Positions 1 through 6,592 of a stretch of 7,786 nucleotides of DNA are shown here, piece by piece. The notes under the pieces are model-generated. The model was given only the letters and a program-made list of their open reading frames with translations, had not been told where the DNA came from and made no database searches. The stretch lies in assembly GCA_947472115.1 (NCBI GenBank), contig CANIZU010000083.1, positions 1 through 7,786 on the forward strand, in the 5' to 3' direction. The translations under genes and the position numbers were made by a program. Source of the stretch: Flavobacteriales bacterium (lineage in GTDB: Bacteria > Bacteroidota > Bacteroidia > NS11-12g > UBA955). How positions within the stretch are numbered: the first letter of the stretch is position 1; every line of letters begins with the position of its first letter.

Positions 1-111
1 CCCAATGCGGCCATCACCCCTGATGACGCTGAAATTGAAAGCAACAAACGCGCAAGAAGCGCAAAAATGAGAATAGGAGTACGCAACACATGGAAGAGAA
101 CCCATTCTTGA
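1..111 (+). CDS. rsmH: 16S rRNA m4C1402 methyltransferase RsmH, C-terminal end (5' partial)
   Basis: Frame 1 is open from the window edge to a TGA at 109-111 and encodes the last 36 residues of a protein. The segment N-K-R-A-R-S-A-K-M-R-I (residues 15-25 of the fragment) matches the conserved C-terminal RsmH/MraW motif (N-x-R-A/S-R-S-A-K-L/M-R), and the preceding I-T-P-D-D-A-E-I-E fits the linker before it. The family N4-methylates cytosine 1402 of 16S rRNA using S-adenosylmethionine and normally sits at the head of the dcw cluster just before ftsL, as here. The SAM-binding domain lies outside the window. The tail after the motif (about 11 residues) ends inside the next gene, giving a 22-bp overlap. 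The call rests on one short motif plus gene order, but both agree. Confidence 0.85.
   Translation, partial: PNAAITPDDAEIESNKRARSAKMRIGVRNTWKRTHS
75..79 (+). promoter_or_regulatory. Probable Shine-Dalgarno site for the ftsL-like gene
   Basis: AGGAG at 75-79 lies 10 nt upstream of the ATG at 90, inside the end of rsmH. It is the clearest Shine-Dalgarno-like match before any start in the window and supports the ATG at 90. The other genes have no such purine core at normal spacing, which is common in Bacteroidota, where Shine-Dalgarno pairing is little used. Confidence 0.5.
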
Positions 112-458
112 ACGCCGACATCGATCCGCAAACTGTGACGGGAGAACCCATCGCACAAGAGCAGCAAACTGCCAACGAAACTGCCATACCCATGTGGAGT
201 TGGATCAAATTTGCCATGGTTGGATTCGCATTGATGGTATTCTATATCTACAATTCGCATCACGCCAACAAAGCCATCCGCAAAAAAGAATTGCTCATCA
301 AAGAACTCAAGGAACTCCATAGCGAACGCATCAGCCTAGAAAGTCAGATCACCAACGCGAGCAAGCAAAGCGAACTCAGCAAGAGACTAGAAGGCAGCGG
401 ACTAAAAGAAATCACTACCCCACCCATCAAACTCGTGAAACCCCATGAACAAGACTAA
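90..458 (+). CDS. ftsL: FtsL-like bitopic cell division protein
   Basis: A 122-residue single-pass membrane protein in the ftsL position between rsmH and the division transpeptidase. Residues 1-35 form an acidic, Gln/Glu/Asp-rich cytoplasmic tail. About 36-54 (from W-S-W-I-K-F-A to F-Y-I-Y) is the membrane segment. About 57-92 is charged and heptad-like (K-x-x-L-I-K-E-L-K-E-L), consistent with the periplasmic coiled coil. The end (S-K-Q-S-E-L-S-K-R-L, then G-L-K-E-I and P-P-I-K-L) resembles the conserved tail of the Bacteroidota FtsL-like family. FtsL proteins pair with FtsB/DivIC and help activate FtsWI; that role is inferred from family and position because FtsL sequence is poorly conserved. 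The ATG at 90 is preceded by AGGAG and overlaps rsmH by 22 bp; the stop overlaps ftsI by 14 bp, suggesting coupled translation. Confidence 0.85.
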   Translation: MEENPFLNADIDPQTVTGEPIAQEQQTANETAIPMWSWIKFAMVGFALMVFYIYNSHHANKAIRKKELLIKELKELHSERISLESQITNASKQSELSKRLEGSGLKEITTPPIKLVKPHEQD

Positions 459-2589
459 AGTCAATTCGCGGAAAATCATTTTGGTGCGTGCCTATGTGGT
501 GCTTTCCCTTCTTATCGTGTTTGTGGTTGCCATTTTCGTCGCCGCCATCAAGCTACAGATGGGAACCGACAAGGCTTTTGCGGAGCAAATGAGCGAGAAA
601 AACACCCGCATCAAGGAAGTAGAGGCTTTAAGAGGCAATATTTACGCCGATGATGGCAGCCTTTTAGCCACTAGTGTTCCCAAGTACGATGTGATTTTTG
701 ATTTACGCGCCGATGGCCTAACCACCAAAATTTTCTTAGCCAAAATTGATAGTTTTTCTCAGTTGAGTGCCAAAATGTTCCCAGAAAGAAGCGCATCGGA
801 ATGGAAAGAATACCTCATCAAACACAGGGAGCGCAGAACCCGATACCTCAAGATTGCCAAAGACTTAGGCTACGAGCAGATCAAAGCAATTAAAACTTGG
901 CCCATCGCCCGTGATGGCAAATTCAAAGGGGGCGTTTGGTACGAAGAAAAAGGGAAGCGCATGTATTTCATGGGTGATCTCGCAAAGAGAACCATCGGAT
1001 ATATCAAAGACAAAACCAGCGTTGGACTGGAAGGCGCTTTCGATACACTGCTGAGAGGAAAGAACGGTCGCATTATGCAACAACGCATGAGCGGTCAAAT
1101 CTGGAGACCCATTCAAATTGGCAACAACCAGCCTCCGGTAAATGGAAAAGACATCGTAACTACGCTTGATGTCCGCATTCAAGACATCGCACAATACAGC
1201 CTGCAAAAAGGATTGGAAGCAGAATCCGCAGACCACGGTTGCGTGATTGTAATGGAAACAAAAACCGGCGCAATCAAAGCCATCGCCAACTTAACGCGAG
1301 GCGAAGACAACAAATATTACGAAACCCAAAACTACGCGGTGAGCGAATTTACCGAGCCGGGCTCTACGTTTAAGGTCGTTTCTGCGATTGCGCTGCTCGA
1401 AGATGGGTATGTAAAGCCTAACGACAGCATCGACAACAATTGGGGAAAATGGACCTGGTACGATAAACCTTGGTCGGACTCAAAAAAGCCACCAAAGAGA
1501 TTCTATACACTCAGCGAATGCCTTCAATACTCATCCAACATCGGAACGAGCAAATTTGTGATGCAGCATTACAAAAAGAATCCTGAGAAATTCACCAATC
1601 ACATTTTGGATTTGGGGCTTCACATCAAGCCAAAGTTCGACATCCCTAGCAGCAATAACCCTACTGTTCCTACGCCGGACGATGCGAGTTGGAGCGGAAC
1701 AAGTTTACCTTCTTTGAGCATTGGATATTCCAGTAATTTATCGCCCTTACAAGTATTGATGCTCTACAACACCATCGCCAATAAGGGCAAGATGATGCAG
1801 CCTTACATGGTAAAGGAAATTCGTTTGGAAGGACAGACGCTTTCTAAAATTGAGCCAATCGTATTGAAAGAAAAGGCCTTTAGCCCCGCTACTGCCGCTG
1901 CCGTAACAAACATGCTCGTTCAAGTGGTAGACCATGGAACGGCAAAAGAAATCAAATCAGAGAATTATAAAATTGCAGGAAAAACGGGAACCTCTTGGTT
2001 AAACAAAGGAATTGGCGGTTATAACGAAGAAAACAACAAACAATTCCAAGCCTCGTTCGCTGGATTTTTCCCTGCCAACAATCCCGAATACACCATCGTA
2101 GTTGTTGTAAACAATCCCAAAAGTGGCAAATATTCTGGGGCTCAAATTGCAGCACCGATCTTTAAAAATATCAGCGATCGTATTTACAGCACACATATCA
2201 AGGTTCAGCCAGCCTTACACATTGCCAGTCTTCCACAAGTACCGGGGGTTCTCAAAGGCGACTTAAACAAAACGAAGTTGATCCTAAACGAATTGGGCAT
2301 CAGCTCAAAAGTATTGGCCGCAGATTCTGGTGTCGTTACCAACGTCAACTACATCGAATCTACCAAAGAAGCCCATTCACTAAAACTTAAGCCCGTAATG
2401 GTAACGCCAGGCTTTATGCCAGACCTCAGAGGCATGGGACTTCGCGATGCGTTAAAGATTCTAAGCGACTTGGGCCTAAAAGTAAACTATGTCGGCTATG
2501 GCAGAATCACCGAGCAATCACCGGCGCCCAAAACCAAAATCAACGAAAATACACTCCCCGTTTCCCTAACCCTAAAGCCCATCGAATGA
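445..2589 (+). CDS. ftsI: Division-type penicillin-binding protein (class B transpeptidase, FtsI/PBP3-like) with C-terminal PASTA sequence
   Basis: This is a 714-residue class B PBP that crosslinks septal peptidoglycan in the periplasm, anchored by one membrane segment at about residues 12-36. The pedestal domain starts with R-G-N-I-Y-A-D-D-G-S-L-L-A-T-S (63-77), the usual R-G-x-I-x-D-x-x-G-x-x-L-A motif. The transpeptidase domain (about 245-590) has all three active-site motifs: S-T-F-K with nucleophile Ser307 and Lys310, S-S-N at 363-365, and K-T-G-T at 513-516. Beyond it lie two PASTA-like units: a divergent one from about 596 (L-P-Q-V-P-G) and a clear one at about 658-711 (M-P-D-L-R-G-M-G-L-R-D-A-L). 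PASTA tails on division PBPs are known in Bacteroidota as well as Gram-positives. Neighbouring ftsL, murE and ftsW fix it as the septal rather than the elongation enzyme. The start overlaps ftsL by 14 bp and the stop overlaps murE as ATGA. It has no glycosyltransferase domain, so FtsW would supply polymerisation. Confidence 0.95.
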   Translation: MNKTKVNSRKIILVRAYVVLSLLIVFVVAIFVAAIKLQMGTDKAFAEQMSEKNTRIKEVEALRGNIYADDGSLLATSVPKYDVIFDLRADGLTTKIFLAKIDSFSQLSAKMFPERSASEWKEYLIKHRERRTRYLKIAKDLGYEQIKAIKTWPIARDGKFKGGVWYEEKGKRMYFMGDLAKRTIGYIKDKTSVGLEGAFDTLLRGKNGRIMQQRMSGQIWRPIQIGNNQPPVNGKDIVTTLDVRIQDIAQYSLQKGLEAESADHGCVIVMETKTGAIKAIANLTRGEDNKYYETQNYAVSEFTEPGSTFKVVSAIALLEDGYVKPNDSIDNNWGKWTWYDKPWSDSKKPPKRFYTLSECLQYSSNIGTSKFVMQHYKKNPEKFTNHILDLGLHIKPKFDIPSSNNPTVPTPDDASWSGTSLPSLSIGYSSNLSPLQVLMLYNTIANKGKMMQPYMVKEIRLEGQTLSKIEPIVLKEKAFSPATAAAVTNMLVQVVDHGTAKEIKSENYKIAGKTGTSWLNKGIGGYNEENNKQFQASFAGFFPANNPEYTIVVVVNNPKSGKYSGAQIAAPIFKNISDRIYSTHIKVQPALHIASLPQVPGVLKGDLNKTKLILNELGISSKVLAADSGVVTNVNYIESTKEAHSLKLKPVMVTPGFMPDLRGMGLRDALKILSDLGLKVNYVGYGRITEQSPAPKTKINENTLPVSLTLKPIE

Positions 2590-4046
2590 AAACGATAAGT
2601 CAACTTTTGGGAAAATTATCGCCAATCGCGATTCACGGAAATCCGGACACACATATCCTTGGATTACAAATCGATAGCCGAAACATCACTGCCGGTCAAT
2701 TGTACGCGGCGATGCCTGGAACCACTGTAGACGGACATCAATTTATCGAAAGCTGCATCGAAAACGGGGCGACAGGAATTCTGTGCTCCACTCTTCCAAA
2801 AGAACTCAACCCCGAAGTCTGCTATATTTTGGTGGAAAACGTGGCAAACACTTTGGGTGAAATGTGCCTCAACTTTCACGATCGGAAAGCCGAAAACCTT
2901 TGCATTGTTGGAACTACTGGAACCAACGGAAAGACATCTGTCAGCACATTACTATTCGACCTTTTCACGCTTAGAGGAAACCGCTGTGGACTTATTTCCA
3001 CGGTTGAAAATCGCATCGAACAGACCATTATCCCCAGTACGCATACCACACCGAACATTATTGCCCTGCATGAATTACTGGCCCAAATGGCCGATGCCGA
3101 CTGCAGTCATTGCTTCATGGAAGTCAGTTCTCATGCGGTGGATCAGCGACGAATTGCCGGGGTGCCATTTGCGGCGGGGGTTTTTACGAATATCACCCAC
3201 GACCATTTGGATTACCATAAGACGTTCGACAACTATATCAAGGCCAAGAAACAGTTTTTTGATGGCTTGCCGAGCACTGCGGTTGCCGTGACAAACAAAG
3301 ACGATAAAAACGGCATGGTGATGTTGCAAAATACAAAAGCGATGCGATACACCTATGCGATGAAGCAAATGGCTGATTTCACCGTAAAAGTAAGCGAGCA
3401 TGATTTCACGGGCATGCAACTTCATCTGAACGACACCGAATTTTGGTCGCCCCTGATCGGCGGATTCAACGCTTACAACCTTTGCGCAGTTTATGCCACC
3501 GCCTTCTTATTAACCGATGGCGATGAGGAACTACCCATCCAAATGAGCGCTTTGGGCAAAGTCAATGGTCGATTCGAAGTACTCCGCGGACCGCAAAGAA
3601 TCACCGCAATTGTGGACTACGCACATACGCCGGACGCCCTAAAGAACGTCCTTCAGACCATCAACGACATCCGCAAGAATGGCGTAAATCTCATTACCGT
3701 GGTGGGATGTGGAGGCAACAGAGACATTACCAAACGTCCCGAAATGGCAAGAATTGCAGCCGAGATGAGCAACCGCGTGATTATGACCAGCGACAATCCT
3801 CGCATGGAGGACCCACTGGAAATTTTAAATCAAATGGAAGCCGGTGTACCGCCTCAACATTACAAGAAAATTTTAAAAATCAGCGACCGCAAAGAAGCCA
3901 TCAAAACGGCTTGCATGCTTGCAAATCCCGGCGATATCATCTTGGTGGCGGGCAAAGGCCATGAAACTTACCAAGACATTCAGGGGGTGAAGCATCCCTT
4001 TGATGATAAAATCGTTGTTTCCGAATCATTCAAGCTAATCAACTAA
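2586..4046 (+). CDS. murE: UDP-MurNAc-L-Ala-D-Glu:meso-diaminopimelate ligase MurE
   Basis: A cytoplasmic ATP-dependent Mur ligase of 486 residues that adds the third amino acid to the peptidoglycan stem peptide. The N-terminal UDP-substrate domain shows D-S-R at about 30-32 and A-A-M-P-G-T-T-V-D-G-H. The ATP-binding loop is G-T-T-G-T-N-G-K-T-S (109-118). The central domain has F-T-N-I-T-H-D-H-L-D-Y-H followed by K221, the likely carbamylated lysine by alignment with the E. coli A-A-K segment. The C-terminal domain has H-T-P-D-A-L, G-C-G-G-N-R-D (374-380), D-N-P-R (403-406) and G-K-G-H-E (456-460). In this family D-N-P-R contacts meso-diaminopimelate, and L-lysine enzymes have a different sequence there, so a DAP-type wall is predicted. 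The ATG shares an ATGA with the ftsI stop. mraY follows directly; murF, next in many other phyla, is absent here. Confidence 0.97.
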   Translation: MKTISQLLGKLSPIAIHGNPDTHILGLQIDSRNITAGQLYAAMPGTTVDGHQFIESCIENGATGILCSTLPKELNPEVCYILVENVANTLGEMCLNFHDRKAENLCIVGTTGTNGKTSVSTLLFDLFTLRGNRCGLISTVENRIEQTIIPSTHTTPNIIALHELLAQMADADCSHCFMEVSSHAVDQRRIAGVPFAAGVFTNITHDHLDYHKTFDNYIKAKKQFFDGLPSTAVAVTNKDDKNGMVMLQNTKAMRYTYAMKQMADFTVKVSEHDFTGMQLHLNDTEFWSPLIGGFNAYNLCAVYATAFLLTDGDEELPIQMSALGKVNGRFEVLRGPQRITAIVDYAHTPDALKNVLQTINDIRKNGVNLITVVGCGGNRDITKRPEMARIAAEMSNRVIMTSDNPRMEDPLEILNQMEAGVPPQHYKKILKISDRKEAIKTACMLANPGDIILVAGKGHETYQDIQGVKHPFDDKIVVSESFKLIN

Positions 4047-4049
4047 ACC

Positions 4050-5183
4050 ATGTTATACTACCTCTTTGAACACTTCGACAAACTTGGCTATGCCGGGGCG
4101 GGTGTTTTCAAGTACATCTCATTCCGCGCAGCATTGGCAGGCATCAGCAGCTTGTTGATTGCGTTAATCGCAGGAAAACGGATCATCGAATGGTTGCAGA
4201 AACAACAGATTGGGGAGACCATCCGCGACCTCGGCCTGGAAGGTCAAATGCAGAAAAAAGGCACGCCAACCATGGGTGGAATTATCATCATCCTAAGTAT
4301 CCTAATCCCTACTTTCTTATTCGCAAAACTCAACAACCCTTACGTTATCGTAATGATTGTCAGCACGATATGGATGGGAGCCATTGGCCTAATCGACGAT
4401 TATATCAAGGTTTTCAAGAAAGACAAAGAGGGCATGAAGGCCAAAACGAAGTTGATTGGTCAGCTGATGTTAGGGATAATTATTGCCATAACCATTGATT
4501 ACACGCACAGCATCAACCACTTGGAACTCACCACAAACCTTCCAATCACCAAGCACTATTTGAGTTATTCCGATTTGATTCCGGGAGCGCACAACGCTTG
4601 GATTATTTACGTTCCGGTGATCATTTTTATCTCGATGGCGGTAACGAATGCTGTGAATCTCACGGATGGTATTGATGGCTTGGCGGCGGGAACTACGGCG
4701 ATTGTTGGCGTAGGATTGGGCATCTTAGCATACGCATCGGGCAACATTAAGGTCGCCGAATATTTGAACATCATTTACGTACCCAATTCCGGAGAAGTCG
4801 TAATATTCATGTCGGCGGTAATTGGCGCCTGCCTTGGCTTCCTTTGGTACAACGGCTACCCTGCCCAGGTCTTTATGGGCGATACAGGTTCGATGGCTTT
4901 GGGTGGCGCAATTGCTGCCGTGGCAATCATCATCAAAATGGAATTGCTATTGCCTATTCTTTGTGGGGTTTTCTTGGCCGAAAGTGGCTCGGTAATTCTG
5001 CAGGTAGGTTATTTCAAGTACACCAAAAAACGCTTTGGCGAGGGAAAACGCATCTTTTTGATGTCGCCCCTACACCACCATTTCCAGAAAAAGAACATTC
5101 CTGAGAGCAAGATCACAATCCGATTCTGGTTGGTGACGATCATATTAGTATTGGCAACTATAGCATTGATTAAACTGCGTTGA
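4050..5183 (+). CDS. mraY: Phospho-N-acetylmuramoyl-pentapeptide transferase MraY (lipid I synthase)
   Basis: A polytopic inner-membrane enzyme of 377 residues that transfers phospho-MurNAc-pentapeptide from UDP to undecaprenyl phosphate, giving lipid I. The start M-L-Y-Y-L-F-E and the downstream I-S-F-R-A-A-L-A match Bacteroidota MraY, supporting the ATG at 4050. Conserved motifs in order are K-K-G-T-P-T-M-G-G, the Asp pair in L-I-D-D-Y (D116, D117), N-L-T-D-G-I-D-G-L-A-A-G (N203, D206, D209), F-M-G-D-T-G-S (D278) and P-L-H-H-H-F (H342-H344). These cover the Mg-binding and catalytic positions of the family. The loop before the N-L-T-D-G helix (about 150-180) is variable. It lies 3 bp after murE and its TGA overlaps the murD TTG, so co-translation is likely. 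Known members are targets of nucleoside inhibitors. Confidence 0.97.
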   Translation: MLYYLFEHFDKLGYAGAGVFKYISFRAALAGISSLLIALIAGKRIIEWLQKQQIGETIRDLGLEGQMQKKGTPTMGGIIIILSILIPTFLFAKLNNPYVIVMIVSTIWMGAIGLIDDYIKVFKKDKEGMKAKTKLIGQLMLGIIIAITIDYTHSINHLELTTNLPITKHYLSYSDLIPGAHNAWIIYVPVIIFISMAVTNAVNLTDGIDGLAAGTTAIVGVGLGILAYASGNIKVAEYLNIIYVPNSGEVVIFMSAVIGACLGFLWYNGYPAQVFMGDTGSMALGGAIAAVAIIIKMELLLPILCGVFLAESGSVILQVGYFKYTKKRFGEGKRIFLMSPLHHHFQKKNIPESKITIRFWLVTIILVLATIALIKLR

Positions 5184-6535
5184 GAAAGCGGTTGGTCATA
5201 TTGGGAGCAGGCGAAAGCGGTACGGGAGCCGCAGTTTTGGGCGTAGCCCAAAACTGGGACGTATTCGTATCCGACAAAGGCCAAATCGCATCCAAATACC
5301 AAGACGAACTCAACCTACATAACATCGCTTGGGAGCAAGAGCAGCATACAGAGGGAAAAATCCTCAACGCAGATTGCATCGTAAAAAGCCCCGGCATCCC
5401 AGACAAGGCGCCCATCGTACAAGCAGCAAAGGCAAAAGGCATCGAAATCATTGATGAATTAGAATTCGCTTATCGCTACACCAACGCCAAAATGATTGGC
5501 ATCACTGGTACCAATGGGAAAACCACCACCACGCTACTGACCTATCATTTGCTTCAGCAAGCCGGACTTAATGTGGGTTTGGCAGGAAATATTGGCAGAT
5601 CCTTGGCTAGACAGGTCGCCCAGCAATCATTCGACATTTACGTGGTTGAAATCAGCAGCTTTCAGCTCGACTACCTCGATACATTTACCTGTGAAATCGC
5701 CATTTTGTGCAATATCACACCCGATCATTTAGATCGCTACAACTATCGCTTGGAAGACTATGCCGATAGCAAAATGCGCATCGCAAGGAATCAAAACGCA
5801 AACCAGCATCTTATCTATTGTGCCGACAACGAGCTCACATTGGAAGCGATGGCAAGAAACCCGTTTGGCGGACATGCGATTCCATTCAGTTTAACAGAAA
5901 AATTTACCGAAGGCAGCCAATTCTTTGACTGTGGCGCTTATGCCGAAGGTTCCATCATCCATATTTATTCAAAAGAAAACTACACACTCGATATGCAAGA
6001 TTTTACACTACGTGGGCAACACAACACCTACAACAGCATGGCCGCCGGCATCGCCGCAAGCCTAATGGACGTCCGCAAGGACAGCATCCGCGAAAGCTTT
6101 GGAAACTTCCAAAACGCAGAACATCGCCTAGAATTTGTCCAAAAAGTAGGCGGGGTGGATTACATCAACGATAGCAAAGCAACCAACGTCAACTCGGCTT
6201 GGTATGCCCTCGAAAGCATGGACCGTCCAGTGATTTGGATTGCGGGTGGAATCGACAAAGGCAATAACTACGCAGATCTTAAGGCATTGGTGAAAGGCAA
6301 AGTCAAAATGATCATCTGCTTGGGATTGGACAACATCAAATTGCACCAAGCATTCCAAAGCGATGTAGACCTGATCATCAACACCAGCAGCGCCAAAGAA
6401 GCCGTTCACGTGGCATCTCGCATGGCAGAAAGTGGCGATGCAGTTTTATTGTCGCCCGCTTGCGCAAGCTTTGACTTGTTCGATAGCTACGAAGACCGTG
6501 GCAGACAGTTCAAAGAGGCCGTAAGAAACTTGTAA
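5180..6535 (+). CDS. murD: UDP-MurNAc-L-alanine:D-glutamate ligase MurD, TTG start
   Basis: A cytoplasmic Mur ligase of 451 residues that adds D-glutamate to UDP-MurNAc-L-Ala using ATP. Domain 1 begins R-L-V-I-L-G-A-G-E-S-G-T-G-A-A, the typical N-terminal nucleotide-sugar fold. S-P-G-I-P follows at about 71-75. The ATP loop is G-I-T-G-T-N-G-K-T-T-T-T (107-118). K198 in D-S-K-M-R-I aligns with the carbamylated lysine and has the same number as in E. coli MurD. N-D-S-K-A-T-N and the C-terminal S-P-A-C-A-S-F-D-L-F are intact. The start must be non-ATG: an in-frame TAA lies at 5171-5173, only ACT and GCG precede the TTG at 5180, and the next in-frame ATG is beyond residue 100, after the first domain. 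The TTG gives the normal family N-terminus and overlaps the mraY stop as TTGA. Codons 18-26 contain a strong inverted repeat, listed separately. Confidence 0.96.
   Translation: MRKRLVILGAGESGTGAAVLGVAQNWDVFVSDKGQIASKYQDELNLHNIAWEQEQHTEGKILNADCIVKSPGIPDKAPIVQAAKAKGIEIIDELEFAYRYTNAKMIGITGTNGKTTTTLLTYHLLQQAGLNVGLAGNIGRSLARQVAQQSFDIYVVEISSFQLDYLDTFTCEIAILCNITPDHLDRYNYRLEDYADSKMRIARNQNANQHLIYCADNELTLEAMARNPFGGHAIPFSLTEKFTEGSQFFDCGAYAEGSIIHIYSKENYTLDMQDFTLRGQHNTYNSMAAGIAASLMDVRKDSIRESFGNFQNAEHRLEFVQKVGGVDYINDSKATNVNSAWYALESMDRPVIWIAGGIDKGNNYADLKALVKGKVKMIICLGLDNIKLHQAFQSDVDLIINTSSAKEAVHVASRMAESGDAVLLSPACASFDLFDSYEDRGRQFKEAVRNL
5232..5256 (+). repeat. Perfect 11-bp inverted repeat with 3-nt loop inside murD
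   Basis: CAGTTTTGGGC (5232-5242), then GTA, then GCCCAAAACTG (5246-5256), which is the exact reverse complement. It begins 52 nt after the murD TTG and 49 nt after the mraY stop. No T-run follows on either strand, so it is not a standard intrinsic terminator. The encoded A-V-L-G-V-A-Q-N-W keeps the usual family spacing between G-A-G-E-S-G and D-V-F-V-S-D, so it does not look like an insertion. It could form a stable RNA hairpin. Whether it has a function is unknown. Confidence 0.8.
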
Positions 6536-6546
6536 TTTCTAACCTC

Positions 6547-6561
6547 AAGAATGCGATTCTT
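6547..6561 (+). repeat. Short palindrome in the murD-ftsW intergenic gap
   Basis: AAGAAT, GCG, ATTCTT is a perfect 6-bp inverted repeat with a 3-nt spacer. It sits 11 bp after the murD stop and 31 bp before the ftsW ATG, in the only sizeable gap between genes (6536-6592). The stem has a single G-C pair and no T-run follows, so a terminator is unlikely. A protein-binding site or chance are both possible. I see no convincing Bacteroidota promoter (TTTG spaced from TAnnTTTG) in the gap. Confidence 0.35.
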
Positions 6562-6592
6562 CAACAACAGAAACCTCTAACAAAGAAGCAAA

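Noticed and set aside
865..1236. Minus-strand ORF of 123 codons opposite ftsI
   Set aside because: It lies wholly within the pedestal and transpeptidase coding region of ftsI, its translation shows no recognisable domain, and the plus-strand frame is unambiguous. The same holds for the minus-strand ORFs opposite murE, murD and ftsW.
2987..3002. GTGGA ... TCCAC imperfect stem in murE
   Set aside because: Only five perfect pairs plus a wobble; well within chance.
2857..3291. Plus-strand ORF of 144 codons in another frame of murE
   Set aside because: It overlaps the conserved ATP-binding and central domains of MurE. Its translation is Arg/Ser/Pro-rich and low in recognisable motifs, typical of an out-of-frame shadow.
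6098..6113. TTTGGAA-AC-TTCCAAA palindrome inside murD
   Set aside because: Seven-base arms are expected a handful of times by chance in this window, the loop is too short for the full stem, and it lies in coding sequence with no other signal.
6551..6580. Nine-residue ORF (ATG to TAA) in the gap before ftsW, a possible leader peptide
   Set aside because: No ribosome binding site, no run of a regulatory amino acid, no attenuator-like structure after it; ORFs this short are expected by chance.
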